Source: Nepenthes gracilis (Eukaryota; Streptophyta; Magnoliopsida; Caryophyllales; Nepenthaceae). Taken from it: a DNA stretch of 64,000 nt. The DNA lies in contig BSYO01000028.1 of NCBI GenBank assembly GCA_033239525.1, positions 12,331,597 through 12,395,596 of the forward strand. Reading direction: 5' to 3'. Below are positions 1-12,324 of this stretch, piece by piece. Under the pieces are notes generated by a model. That model did not search any database. It was not told where the DNA came from and saw only the letters and a list, made by a program, of their open reading frames with translations. Each line of letters opens with the position of its first letter. Positions within the stretch are counted from its first letter, which is position 1. The translations under genes and the position numbers were made by a program.

Positions 1-315
1 TCCCACCAATTGGCCGCGTCTATCTCGAAGCAGTATCCCCTCCCTGCCATGGAATCTCTCAATTCAGCCATTCTGCCCCTGAAGAGGACGCTCCCATCTC
101 TCTACTGCACCGAGGAGGACTCTGCTGCGGGCCCTTCATCAAGCATCCATGGAGTCAGAATCAGCGAAGAAAATGGCAGCAATTCTTTTCCCTCTCCGCT
201 TAACCATCTCCCTGCACAAACTCCTTCACTGCACCGACAACCAATGCCGGCAGCTCTCCGCAATGGCGTGTTCTGGCAGCGCTATCAGCCCCCTCGGCAG
301 AATTGGCACTCCTAG
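1..315 (+). CDS. 3' coding part of an unidentified gene, cut by the window edge
   Basis: Frame 1 is open from base 1 to a TAG at 313-315, giving about 104 residues that begin SHQLAAS and end RQNWHS. The reading is rich in Ser, Pro, Leu and Gln, with normal plant codon use and balanced base composition, which contrasts sharply with the AT-rich DNA beyond 780. No catalytic motif, zinc site or transmembrane stretch is visible, so the tail looks like a low-complexity or disordered C-terminus. The first ATG of the frame (codon 19 or earlier) need not be the start, because the frame is open to the edge and the gene probably continues upstream. A consensus donor 25 bases after the stop and a poly(A) signal near 770 support a true gene end. 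I do not recognise the protein. A short spurious ORF in unique DNA remains possible. Confidence 0.4.
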   Translation, partial: SHQLAASISKQYPLPAMESLNSAILPLKRTLPSLYCTEEDSAAGPSSSIHGVRISEENGSNSFPSPLNHLPAQTPSLHRQPMPAALRNGVFWQRYQPPRQNWHS

Positions 316-780
316 TTGGAATATGAAGCCATAAATTTCAGGTAAACCCCATTTATACAGAATTGAGTAGTTATTAGCTTGATGGTTGAAGTGTCCAGAG
401 ATCATGGCCTGAGACTTTAGTTGCTCCTGCTGCCAATGTGAAGAAATCCCTGGAAAGTCGGTAGTGTATTCAATTAGTATCCATTAATGATTGCTTAAAT
501 GTCCATAGTTTCATCCAGGAACAAGGAAAAAGAAGAGAAAGACAAGAGATTAGGCTTGCTATTGCTGTATAAAAAAGAAAACAAGTGTGTTTTTCATGAT
601 GCTTCTGCATTAGGAAACAATATATACAACATTAAACTCTGTGTAAACCTTGTTCATCTATGTGCATATATTGCTGTCATCACTGTTTCCCAATCCAAGC
701 TGTTGATTTTGTGACATGGCTGCTGCAATTTCTGTTGTTCTATGATCATTCCATAATATTAATTATCTAATAAATTTTGT
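316..780 (+). other. Probable 3' UTR with an intron and poly(A) signal
   Basis: After the TAG at 313-315 there is a good donor, TTTCAG|GTAAAC, with the intron starting at 341. A good acceptor, TTCATCCAG|GA, would end the intron at 518. The following A/G-rich then T-rich stretch ends with AATAAA at 769-774, just before the DNA becomes plain AT-rich spacer. Taken together this is a plausible spliced 3' UTR for the gene entering from the left. No transcript evidence is available, so the splice sites are by eye only. Confidence 0.35.
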
Positions 781-2496
781 GATATGCCCATCAAAATTTA
801 TCAAATATCAAATCTAAATCAAAAATAAATAAATAAATAATAGCTATTTAGCTTATATTATTTAAGGCTTAAATTTTATCATATATTCAAGGTGAACAGT
901 TAATATTAGAGTTTTATATACCGTGCTGCCTTTTTTATAATTCTGTGGCCGAGCTTGATCTTGGAATCATGGTGTTTGGATTTCATCTGCAACTTGAACC
1001 AGCAAATTATGCAGTTCTTCCTGCTTCGTGGCTTCTTTCATGGCCACCACACAAACCCTAGAAGGTAAGAATTCTGTTTTTTTTTTTTTCCATTTTTTCT
1101 TCTTCCTTGATTGGCAACTATTTTATATAGTATTTTTCAATAAATTATGATGTAGAAAAGTGGATATAAAAAACTATAAAAATTTATAAATTAAACTTTT
1201 TTTTTATTTGTCAAAATATAGATTTTTTTAATTCATTGGCTTTTCTTTTGAATTATGAATAAAGAATTCTTTTTAATAAAATATAACCCTAAATTTTTTA
1301 TGATTTTAATTTCTATAATTTTTCTTTAAATAAGCCAAACATAATAACTTAAATTTAACTCACATTATTTAATTTTATCATTTTTAATAAATTGATAGTT
1401 CTCAATATTAAAATTATAATTCTTTATATTTTTTCAAAAATTATAAATAAATATTATTCACTATTTTTCAATTTCAAAAAATTAGAACATAAAATTAAAA
1501 TTTTAATTTTACTTCATGCCAAATAATAGAATTAGAATTAAATTATATCTCGAAAAAGCTCCCATATGGGAATAATATTCCAAGGCCAATATTAACGGTG
1601 AGGATTAATTATGATAAATTAAATAATTAAATTTAAAAAATATGTATAATATATTTTAACTTATTATTATAAATTTATTATTTAACCTTTTAATATTTAA
1701 AAAATAAATGAAGATAATAAATGACAGTGACCTTAGCACAGGGCCGGTCCCTAGAATACAAACAAGCAAACGGCAAGTGGTTCGTTGTTTTATCTTCTAA
1801 GCCACCAAAAATGGAAGCTCTACTATTGTGCCATTTAAAAATATTATTTATTTTCCTTATTTATAATTTATAAATTATTTATATATATAATTTATTTTAT
1901 TTTGTTTCATTTAAACTTTAAATACAATTTCAGAATCTTTTCAGTATGATTAATACTTCTATAATTTTATTTAATAGATTAATTTATTCAAATATTTATT
2001 CGTAAATTAAATTATAAAAATAATATCTAAAATAATATATATTTTTATTTTAAAATAATTAAATAATAATTATTTATTTTTAAACAGATAATTAAAATTT
2101 ATAAATAGGGTCTCCCATATTTCCCTCGAATTTAAAACTAAGCAAAAGCTTCTTTGTATTACTCCTTTTTTATTTTGAAAACGAAAATTCTACATTTAAT
2201 TAATTAAATAAAAATATAAGTAACATTTTATCAACAAATATTAGTAAGTATTAATTTATTAAAATATTTCCATTCATAAAATAAACAAATAAACTTATTT
2301 TTTTAAAACTCAATTTTTCTTAAAAATATACAAGAAAATCTAAATATTAAGGATCTAGTTCTAGGGAAAATATATAAATAAAATAATATAATATAAACAT
2401 TTTTTTTTTGATAATTAGGTCACAAAAAATAAATTATAGCAAAAATTATATATGAAAAGCATAAAATCAAAAATCCCATATTTTTCTGAATTGAGG
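781..2496. other. AT-rich intergenic spacer
   Basis: Long A/T runs with no sustained reading frame. A less AT-rich island at about 907-1070 is listed separately. An (AAAT)n stretch lies near 823-840. No gene, LTR or RNA feature could be recognised in the rest. Confidence 0.7.
1040..1064 (+). other. Candidate orphan first exon (ATG ... AAG|GTAAGA)
   Basis: An ATG at 1040 opens eight codons (reading MATTQTLE) and runs into a perfect-looking donor AAG|GTAAGA, followed by a poly-T tract. The ACAAACCCTAG string is common in plant 5' leaders. No second exon is recognisable in the next 1.4 kb of AT-rich DNA. It may be a relic of a gene start, or chance. The opposite strand carries a 24-residue open stretch (967-1041, starting MKEATKQEEL), so coding direction is uncertain. 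Confidence 0.2.
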
Positions 2497-2520
2497 GGGC
2501 GTCCTTCTCCCCAGTGGAGA

Positions 2521-2690
2521 AGGACCGTCCTTCTCTTAATCTGGGCCGTCGGATGTAAAATTCGATGGTTACGTGTTTGGATAATTAAATTTAAAATCGA
2601 GGCGATTCACGTTATATTATCCATTCAAACGTGTGAACCGTCGGATTTTACATCCGCCCGGTTGATGAGGAGAAGATGGTCATTCCCGAG
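2521..2690. mobile_element. Foldback MITE-like element
   Basis: A left arm at about 2523-2587 and a right arm at about 2614-2690 are imperfect reverse complements over roughly 65 bases. The left arm contains GGGCCGTCGGATGTAAAA and the right arm contains TTTTACATCCGCCCGG. About 28 bases lie between them. Flanking copies of CCTTCTCC and GGAGAAGG extend the symmetry outwards toward 2497 and 2700. There is no coding capacity. The structure fits a miniature inverted-repeat element. Superfamily cannot be fixed because a target duplication was not identified. Confidence 0.6.
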
Positions 2691-2725
2691 GAGAAGGATC
2701 TTTGGATCTTATTTTTCTACCCTTA

Positions 2726-5045
2726 AGGAGGATATATTTCTTTCTCTTCTAAAGAAGAACAATAATTTTATTAAAATTTATTTTTTAATATCAAAAAAAG
2801 GAAAAAAATTATTTTATTTACTTTTAATTTTTTCTTATTATTTTTATTTTCTTTATTTCTTTTAATATAACCAAATAGTGGATTGCCAATTTCCTCAAAG
2901 GACTTTGATGAGGCACATAGAACAAGTTGATAGCTTGATGTTACCTCACAATATAATTTTAGGGCCCCACCTCACTTATCAACAAGAGGACATCTCTATC
3001 ACAAAACCACACTAACTAAATGTACTTTAATCATAAAATCTCCATAAGGCAAAGTGCACAAATCAATTTTATATAAATCATAATTAATGGATGCTTAATC
3101 TAGAAAAAGATAATTAAATCAATGGGGTGCACACTTATTTAAATATAATTAAAATATGACTGTCTAATTAATAGAATATGATTAAATTATATAAGTATTA
3201 TTAAAAAAATTAAATTTTGTGAAATTTTTTAAATCAGATATAATTATAAATATGAGTGATTATTTTGGGCTGTTCAGATTAATATTATTAGTCTTTTATA
3301 ATTATATATATTTTTTATTTTAAATGAATGTTAAGTTTTAAAAAAAATATCTTAATAAATTATATTTATGTGTAATTAATAATTTTTTATAAAGAATATT
3401 CATTTAAAATATATGAAAAATATTTTAATTAATATATTACACTTTTTAAAAATAATTTAGATTGTTATTATTTTATGTAAAATAAAAAAATCTATCAATA
3501 AGTTTGAATTAAATGATTCTGATTATGAACAATCATAATTATAGTTTTGGCTTGGATAATAAGGCTAAACTCGAATAAACCTGGCTAAATAGTCATAAGT
3601 ATATGCTTAAATCAACTTATATTTGATCCGAATTCAATTCTTATCGAATCTATTTCTTTCCCATTGTGAGTGAAAAGAAGCTTTTATAAAAGTATAGAAT
3701 AATCAAACACATAATTAACATGTACGCATCTTACATATATAATCAAGCTTAGTAGGTGCATAGATACATCATCATGCAAAGGAAAATAGTCATTCAAAGA
3801 ATCGAGACTAGCCACCTCTGTATAGTTAAAAAGAAAATCTGAAGGGTTTGACTCAAAAACAGTATCGGTCGATATCAGAGCTAAATAGCCAGATGATCTT
3901 TAGAAAAGTACAGCCACACAAATTTTCATCGTTAAATAAGTTTATATCAGAAATACATAATCAGATACCCATCATATCAGATACCCTTATTTTAATATAC
4001 AGAAAAGTACAATCATATATATGAGATATTGGCAAAATTCATGTACTTGGTTCATGACAATCATATCAATTTTTTAAATATTGGTTATTATATGAGTTCT
4101 ATGTCATCCTAACAATGTAATAGTGATAAAGAGAATGACAAATTTAGCCAAGAAGCAAAAAAACAGATGTATTTTATGGATGATGTGATCACAGTCGAAA
4201 GCCAGTTATTATTGCTGGTACACCCTCACATGAATAACCTTTAAATGCTCTTAAATTATCATAAATAATATATTATATTATTTGTTTATTTATATGATCA
4301 GATTTATATAAAAATAGATAGATAGATAAATAAAAATAGAAGTGTTTATGCTTAAAAACTATTATATTGTTTGGATGACATTAGAGAAACAACTTTTGAA
4401 TACTCTTAAGATATAATTAAAATATTTTATTTATTTATTTATATTATCTGGTCAATGGAATGATAGATATATGTATATTATGTCTTTTAAAAATGTCTGA
4501 AAATATTTTTCTATTATTATATAATTTGAATCTAAGAATTTGTAATTTAGGAAAATAATAGAATGAGTATATATATGGCTCTAACTTGTTGAAATTCGAC
4601 AGCCCCTTAAAATGGAGCTAAGGGGGCTCCGATGCGGGCCCATATGGTGCTTTTATTGATTGTTAGAACAAAGGTTCAACGGTTGATATTTAATATTTTT
4701 AAATAATATAATATGTGATTATTTTAAATTAATTTTTATAATATATTAAAATATATAAATATTTATAATATTTAAAAAATAAATTATAATATTTTATATT
4801 TTTAAATATTTTTTATGTTAATTTTTATCCATTAGATATTAATAAAAATAATAAAAATTATAGCACTCTATACGTCTCAGTACCCTAATCTTTTAGAAGT
4901 GGTATATCAAGAGTACAAGCTGGTTGGGCAACGGAACATGCAAAATAATATAAATATAAATATATATATAATTAAATTTTTTTATCAATTCTACCATAAA
5001 AAATCAATTAATCATATTAAACTTATTTATTAACTATTATACTAA
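2726..5045. other. AT-rich intergenic spacer
   Basis: Low-complexity AT-rich sequence with no supported gene. Only a short hairpin near 4601-4628 stands out and is listed separately. Confidence 0.65.
4601..4628. repeat. Short GC-rich hairpin in AT-rich spacer
   Basis: AGCCCCTTAA at 4601-4610 and TAAGGGGGCT at 4619-4628 pair with one mismatch around an 8-base loop. It could be part of a decayed MITE, since the surrounding 4590-4680 stretch is less AT-rich than its neighbours. It could also be a chance hairpin. No other arms were found. Confidence 0.35.
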
Positions 5046-5963
5046 TGTGTCATCAGGTTTGGATTATTGAGTGGATCAGAAAGTCTTTAGATTTCTTGCG
5101 TCGTCTTTGAATGTGAGCAGATTCGATTTTGAGTCTCTTGCTTGGGTCACATACTTTACAAACGAATAATAAGAGGTAAAAGAATTGGTAAGACTTTCAC
5201 TTCAATTTATTTTTAATGCCCAAATTAGTAATGTTTTTTGATAATAGAAAGATATAAGAGTGTGAAGGTATGCAAAATATAAATGCAATGATATTCATAT
5301 GTAGAGGGTGCGAGTGAGAGTTAGAGGAGGTTTGGGTTTCTTTTGTATACTTCGATGAGTGGCTCATGATGGTCGGACTAAAGTGACGATTTTTTGGAGG
5401 AAAGAGAGTTGGATTTTTTCCTTATTCCTTGTGAGTTTGGACTCGAGTTTGTATTTGAAGTTTAGTATGTATGGTCCCCCCCTCCCTTGTTAAATGAGAA
5501 AGGTATTTGTAATGCTCTGTAGCGAAGGCTTTGGGCATCGGATAGTGATAGTTATCCTGTCTGGGTCTGCCGCTTGTTGTGCACTGGCAATGGCCATCAA
5601 TGTTAGGCGTTGTTTTGCGGTGGTAAGGAGATCGTCGTCGGACGTGACTGACATATATTTGGCTACTTTTTGTTGGTATTTGCTGAGTTGCTACTGGTCA
5701 GGAGGCGTAGCGACCGTTAAAGTTGAGTGTGTCAACAATTGGTTGGCATTCTCTCAGCTTGCATTTCTGCATTTTCAGTCTATCACCGTCAAGGTGGGAG
5801 GAGCATGCAGACCTCGATTTGGCGTGCGCCAGGAGTTGTCGGATGGGCTTAGGTGTGGCCAATCTGGCCCAAGATCCACTTCACGGCTCTGGGCCTTGTG
5901 TGTTGCTCTTTGGGCCTCATTGCCCAACTGAATCTCTCTGCCAACTGAGTTTCATTTTTGACA
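5046..5963 (-). mobile_element. LTR of an unassigned retrotransposon, minus strand
   Basis: This less AT-rich block is bounded on the + strand by TGTGTCATC at 5046 and by ...TTGACA at 5963, matching TG...CA LTR ends read on the minus strand. Read on the minus strand it has a U3-like half with GCCCAAT motifs, a leader-like middle, then ACTAATTTGGGCATT. That motif is a decayed form of the 'TTTGAGCGTCGGA' U5 signature also present in LTRs D, E, F and G here. The short frame at 5494-5931 is a by-product. No matching target duplication was found, so the exact ends are approximate. Confidence 0.5.
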
Positions 5964-7312
5964 AACTTATGTTCATACTGGACTCAGTATATAATTTATT
6001 TACCTCATTAAAATTGGTAGGTTTTTCATCAAATTTTAATAAAAATAAAAATACAATTATTATATTTACTATATTAAAAAATTAAAATCATAAAAATTAT
6101 TAATTCATTAAAAAATTACTCAACAGAATCACTTAATAAACTCCCTTTTGCTCGAAGCCCATTTAAGAAGGGCATCAAAAGTACAAAATTTGTCGGCAAT
6201 AGGGACAGATTATGCATGCATTTTTTTTATTTTATTTTAAAAGAAAGATCGAAGTTTGATGAGATTAAGTTAATTGGACCAATAATATAATTTATTGACT
6301 AATATTTAAATTTATTAATTATTATTAATTAATTTATTATTTTTAATACTATTAACATTTATTAAATATTTAACTCAACAATAAAAAATTAAAAAATAAA
6401 AATTTAGATAACTTTTAATTAAATGATTTTGCTATATTATTATTAATTATGAGGCTTATTTCTTTTTTTAATATTTAAAATTTATTTTTAAAATATAAAA
6501 AAATACGAGGCTCTTCAATCCTTCTAATGTGAGATTTATCCTTCTAGTATGAAAAAATAAAAGTAAAATAACTTATTAAAGTATTTTTATTAATTTTTAT
6601 ATCTATAATAAATGGTTATGATTAATAAAATAATAAAAAATTTAATTATATTTAAAATAATAAGAAAATCCAATTTAAAATAGCAAAGGAGAACATATAT
6701 ATATATATATATAGTGAGAAGAAATAAAATAAAACATAAAAAATTAAATAATATTATCTATATACTTATTTTTATAATTATTTATATTGAAATTATTCTT
6801 AATATAAATTTTATTATAGTTTAATTTTATTTTTTAATTTTTAATTTTAATAATTTTAATATAAAAAAAATATAATTAGACTTATGTTTGTGAACGCTAA
6901 AAGGTACGGCCTTTTTAAAATTGTGATTAAATTAAACTTATATTAATCTAATTTATGAAAGTTTGAATAATATTTATAAAGGTTAAACTACCGAGTCAAT
7001 CTTAATCTTATAATTATCAAATTAATGAGCCGAGTATTAGTTAAATAATACTGAATTATTTATGTATTTTTTCCTATATTTTTACACGTTAACAAGTTAT
7101 TAATTAATATTAATGACGTATTTTTTATAATAATAATTATTTAAATTGTTATAATAAAATAAGTTTAATTTTCTTATTAAATTGAGGGCCATATTTTGAT
7201 AAAGGACAGTATTTATAGCCTTTTGGATTAACCAATATAACACTTCACATTGAGTTAATAAACTATATTTAACTTTTATTTAATTAAATAAAAGAAAATA
7301 AAAAATTAAAAT
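5964..7312. other. AT-rich spacer
   Basis: Extremely AT-rich DNA with a (TA)n microsatellite at about 6697-6714. No gene or LTR motif was recognised until LTR-E starts at 7313. Confidence 0.65.
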
Positions 7313-8711
7313 TGATGGGACTGTCATCTATGGATTGACCCAAATGCCAAAAAGTTCTAGCCCAGAAAGAACGGCCATAAGTAGAATGGGTAGGGTCAGG
7401 ATCCAAACGACGCCCTAACCGATCTAGTCGGCCCAATCAAAACGACCTATGATCTTTCCACACGCTAAAACAGCTTACGGTAACTAGTCGAAACTATTTG
7501 ACAGACATTCCAGGAATGTTCGCCCACATACGCAGGATTGTCATAGAATGACAACCGCCATAATTGCAAATAAAGAATTGCCTATAAGAAGAAAGGGATA
7601 TCCGCCGATATTCAGGGTTGCCTTATTAGGTACCCACGAGTGTTAGCGCCTAAACAACATTCACCCTCTGTATATCTACTCCCTTCTCATAGAAAAAAGG
7701 AAAGAACATATTTTTGAGAGCCTGAGTACGCAGGGAAAAAACCCTAAGAAAACAATAAAGTTGAGGGGTTCAGGGAGTAACAATTTTGACTCCCAATTAC
7801 ACAGAAAGGCCAAGAGTTCTCCATCGCCCTCATGGCTATTGACCCATTGTGATCATTCTTCCTCTCTCTCTTAAGTTGCTCACTGTTATGTGCGTTCGCC
7901 CTCAGCGATCAACGTCATTGACTACCTAGACAACGGTCAGCAAAGTTTAGAAAGTAGAAGGAAGAAGGAAAAAGCCCTGTGGAGAGCAAACCACGATGAA
8001 GACCCGAAAGGCACCCAACTCTCACATTCTTGAGATATCCCCTTCTCCTACATTTACTCCAACCGGTGTTTGTGAGAGCCTCACTCCCATATCGAATCCT
8101 CCATTGTATGATCGGTGGAGTTGACTGGAGAAGTGGGGCATAAAGGGCCACTCTACCTGGAGACGGAATAGAGACTCTACAAAATCCATACCTTCATTGT
8201 CATCACCAAGAAGTCGTTCTCGCCTCTGGTCAATCACTCTCCTTGTGGGTCAACTATGCCATTCCTTGGAGCAATCAGTTTTAAGTAGAAGTACTTTAAG
8301 TCGCCCTCACCCAGGCGCACTTCATGAGCCACCCCCTACCGGGAAGGACTCTAGGCCGTCCTTGTCAGGCAGACTATTAAGCCGCTTCTAAGTTGGGCGC
8401 ACTTTAAACACGCTCCTCAGCAAGGTGCACCTTTTAACAGAATGTACTTACACTCAATTCCCCATCATATGCATTCATGTATTTTTTTACATCATCGCAT
8501 CTTTCTATTCTATTAGAAAGATATTTGATTAGAGCGTCGGATGATACATTAGGGAACGAGTCCCTTCGATTGTCTGACTTTTTGTTTTTAATTGCATTGC
8601 ATAGGGTTCAGGTTCGAAAAGATACAGATTGGATCGGCTTCAGTTCGACTTAATGCAGAAGATCGAGCAACTCCGTAACTTATATAACAGTTCGGATTCG
8701 GGACGCTATGA
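7313..8711 (+). mobile_element. Solo LTR-E (first copy)
   Basis: Starts TGATGGGACTG at 7313, as does the related LTR-F (TGATGGG). A TATA box CTATAAGAA lies near 7583, with a CT-rich leader and the U5 signature TTTGATTAGAGCGTCGGATG near 8525-8545. The end is ...GGACGCTATGA at 8711, comparable to the GGACGTAACA end of LTR-F. AAAAT occurs at 7308-7312 and again at 8712-8716, a possible 5-bp target duplication, though weak evidence in AT-rich DNA. No primer site or coding region follows, so it is a solo LTR. Its part from 7592 on is duplicated at 10875-11994. Confidence 0.6.
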
Positions 8712-9039
8712 AAAATATAATCAATTATTAAATTAATATTTTATTATTTATTAAAAATATTATTTTGATTTAATATAAATTCATATTTAAATCTTATAAA
8801 ATAGTATTTTTAGAGCAATGATTTTTATAGGATTAGGATTTAGTAAATTATTCAAAACTTTTGTTGACGGCAAGGAAAAAAACTATAAATTTTTGTCATT
8901 TTGTCTATTTTTAAAAATTTAATTCAAAATTAAAAAATTAAAAAAAGGTCAAATTGATTTTTTACAATATATAATATTTTTATATATTATTTTTTATATA
9001 CGGTATTTTTTATAGATTATTTTTTACAACATAACATCT

Positions 9040-9948
9040 TGATAGGGATGATAGAAATGAGCCAACCCAATGCTAGCCCAGGTGGTAGCTAGCCCATAAG
9101 CCTATAGGTCGGTCAACGCTCTCATTGATCGAAAGCAACACTTCAATTGGTAGACTATTGCCCAAGTCGGCTACAACCCAATCCGAATAGCCGACAATAC
9201 CGTTTCCACGTATTGAAGATCACTTACCTTAATTGGTCAAAACCCGAAATGTTGTCCCAGATTGCGATCTCTCAAGAAATGATAACTCCCAACTAAACCT
9301 ATCTTACGTAATGGTAACACAATATCTGCCGTGTGCATCATCTTTCCAAGGAAGGAAGCAATCCCCTTGATTGATCACAGCTTACTTAAATCTCGCAATC
9401 TTCATGCTAACTCATTGAACTTTCATGGGCAGCTAGTAGCCAATCTCACTACCCAAATAAGGCTGAGTTGGCTTAAAGGCTATAAAAAGCCTTTATGATA
9501 GACTCCAAGGGGAGGCTCACATCTATGCCTACCTTGACACTGATTCCAACCCTCGAACCCTCATAGTCCACACTCTACCCTCAAAGCCTATTGAGAAATC
9601 CCTCATAAATCTCGCCTTCATGACATCAAAGTCACTCCCTATGTGTGCACAGCCATTAAAGCCGCTTTACGTTGAACGCAGCCTCCGAGTTGGATTCAAA
9701 AAACCCATTTCTTGCAGCATCCCTCGTTTACTTTTGTTCCTGCATCTTTCATTTTCTAAGGAAGATTATGAATTTGAACGTCAGAAGATATATCGGAAAA
9801 CGAATCATGTCAATTATCTGACATGTCATTTTTGAATTGTGGTATACAGGATCTAGGCTAAGAAGTACGAAAATCGGATATACTTTAATTCAACCTAAAT
9901 ACCCAACGGCATTCTAATCTGTCAGTTACTTGAATCTAAGATACATCA
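9040..9948 (+). mobile_element. Solo LTR-D, copy 1
   Basis: Starts TGATAGGGATGATAG and ends ATACATCA. A TATA box TATAAAAAG lies at 9481, and the U5 signature TTTGAACGTCAGAAG near 9773. The downstream target site is TATTT (9949-9953); the upstream one reads CATCT, a mutated match. It is homologous to 12325-13257 and to the reverse complement of 17768-18748. No primer site or internal domain adjoins it. Confidence 0.75.
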
Positions 9949-10352
9949 TATTTATTAATATTTAATTTAATAATAAAATAATTTAAAAAATATTTAGGTA
10001 AACATTTCAAAAGTTTAATATTATCCGTTAGATTTTTACCTCAGCAATTTTTTGGCTCATATTTTTTCTCATAATATTTTATCATTTTTTATAAATCCAA
10101 CAGTGTTGTTTTAACACGTAAAAAAAATATACGGTCTTTAAATTTAAACTAACGGCCATAATTATCCCCATTTAGATATAATCTAATAAAATATATTAAA
10201 TATGAAAAAGTTTTAATAAAAATATTAGAATATTTATAAGGTTATTTCAAATAATTTTAGCAAATGCCCAATAAAATATCAGTAATTTAAAAATTTTAGC
10301 ATCCAATAAATCTATTGGAAAAGAAGGGTGGGTTACAAGGTCCTGTAAATAC

Positions 10353-10874
10353 TTGAATCACATTAAATCCATTATATATTATTTTATCTTTTATTATTAT
10401 AATCAGTCAAATTCTCACGTCTCAAATTCATCATCTTTTTATTACATGATAATAACTCTACCAATTGGGTTAAGACCTCTCTTCAAGGTATATCATTTTA
10501 TATATTTATTTATATATTTGATGGGTTTAACAAATCTGACCCAAGAATAAAAACTACTTAATTGCTTCGTCTTATGGACTGACGGTTGTCATAGTTAGTT
10601 CCGACGGTTATTTGTTGGAGACAGTTCAGCAGGCGGTTTAACCGCCTACCTATTTTATAAATATCACAACGGTCTCAACATATAAAGAAAGGGGACGGGG
10701 AAAAAGAAGTAAGGATCTAGAAGGAAGACGCAAAAGATGGAAGAGGAGAAAAATAAAAATGAGACTTTACGAGGGCACTGCTCTCTAAGTTCTCCCAAAA
10801 TCCATCTCTCCCATCAAGTGATCGACCATCCTTCAAGAACACTCCGACCATTTAAGAAGCCCTACTACAAGAAG
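10353..10874 (+). mobile_element. Front part of LTR-G (U3 and leader), copy in unit 1
   Basis: Matches 13663-14184 closely. Contains a TATA box (ACATATAAAG at about 10679-10687) followed by a purine-rich then CT-rich leader. It is cut at AAGAAG (10869-10874), where the LTR-E leader of unit 2 begins. The true 5' end of the LTR is not clear because the flank is AT-rich. Confidence 0.45.
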
Positions 10875-11994
10875 AAAGGGATATCCGCTAATATTTAGGG
10901 TTGCCTTATCAGGTACCCACGAGTGTTGGCACCTAAACAACGTTCACCATCTGTATATCTACTCCTCTCTCACAGAAAAAAGGAAAGAACATATTTTCAA
11001 GAGCCTGAGTACACAAGGAAGAAACTCTAAGAAAACAATAGAGTTGAGGGGTTCAGGGAACAACCATTTTGACTCCCGATTACACAGAAAGGGCAAGAGT
11101 TCTCTATCGCTCTCATGGCTATTGACTCCCATTGTGATCATTCTTCCTCTTTCTTTTAAGTTGCTCCCTGTTAAGCACGTTCGCCCTCAGCAATCAACGT
11201 CATTGACTACCTAGACAACGGTCAGCAAAGTTTAGAAAGTAGAAGGAAGAAGGAAAAAGCCTTGTGGAAAGCAACCAAGATGAAGACCGAAAAGGCACCC
11301 GACTCTCACATTCTTGAGATATCCCCTTCTCCTACATTTACTCCAACCGGTGTTTGCGAGAGCCTCACTCCCGTATCGAATCCTCCATTGTATGATCGGT
11401 GGAGTTGACTGGAGAAGTGGGGCATAAAGGGCCACTCCGCCCGAAGATGGAATGGAGACTCTACAAAATCCCTACCTTCATTGTCATTGCCAAGAAGTCG
11501 TTCCCGCCTCTGGTCAATCACTCCCCTTTTGGGTCTACTATGCCATTCCTTACAGCAGCCAGTCTCAAGTAGAAGCACTTTAAGTCTCCCTCACCCAGGC
11601 ACACTTCATGAGCCGCCCCCTACCGGGAAGGACTCCAGGCCGTTCTTGTTGGGCGAATCTCTAAGCTGCCCCTAAGTTGGATGCACTCTAAACACGCTCC
11701 TCAGTCAGGCGCACCTCTTAATCAAATGCACTTACACTCAATCTTCCATCATATGCATTTATGCATTCTTTTATATCATTGCATTTTTTTATTTTCTTGA
11801 AAAGATATTTGATTTGAGCATTGGATGATATATTAGGGAGTAAGTCTCTTCGATTGTTTGACTTCTTGTTTTTAGTTGTATTGCGTAAGATCCAGCTTCG
11901 AAGAGATGTAGATCGGATCGCCTTCAATTCAACTCGATACAGAAGATCAAGTAGTTCTGTAACCTGTACATCAGCTCGGATTCGGGGATGTATG
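10875..11994 (+). mobile_element. LTR-E leader and U5, copy in unit 2
   Basis: Homologous to 7592-8711 with mostly C/T and G/A differences. It lacks the LTR-E U3 and TATA box, because the duplication joined LTR-G sequence to the LTR-E leader here. U5 signature TTTGAGCATTGGATG near 11811. Confidence 0.6.
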
Positions 11995-12324
11995 AAAAAT
12001 ATAATCAATTATTAAATTAATATTTTATTATTTATTGAAAATATTATTTTAATTTAATATAAATTTATATTTAAATCTTATAAAATAGTATTTTTAGAGC
12101 AATGATTTTTATTGGATTAGGATTTAGTAAACTATTCAAAACCTTAATTGACGGCAACGAAAAAAACTATAAATTTTTGTCATTTTGTCTATTTTTAAAA
12201 ATTCAATTCAAAATTTAAAAAAAATAAAAAAGGTCAAATTGATTTTTTACAATATATAATATTTTTATATATTATTTTTTATATACGGTATTTTTTATAG
12301 ATTATTTTTTACAACATAATATTT

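Larger units (their letters stand above)
7592..10874 (+). repeat. Tandem duplication, unit 1 (3.28 kb)
   Basis: Contains, in order, the leader and U5 of LTR-E, an AT-rich spacer (8712-9039), a solo LTR-D (9040-9948), a second AT-rich spacer and the front part of LTR-G. The whole order recurs in unit 2 at an offset of 3283-3310 bases. Unit 1 is preceded by AAGAAG (7586-7591) and ends with AAGAAG at the junction (10869-10874). Confidence 0.85.

Noticed and set aside
2452..2865. 137-codon frame across the foldback element
   Set aside because: It runs through a MITE and into AT-rich DNA ending in Phe/Tyr/Leu runs. No coding character.
5494..5931. 145-codon frame as a gene
   Set aside because: It lies inside a minus-strand LTR and begins and ends with it. 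Cys/Ala/Val-rich reading without a family pattern.
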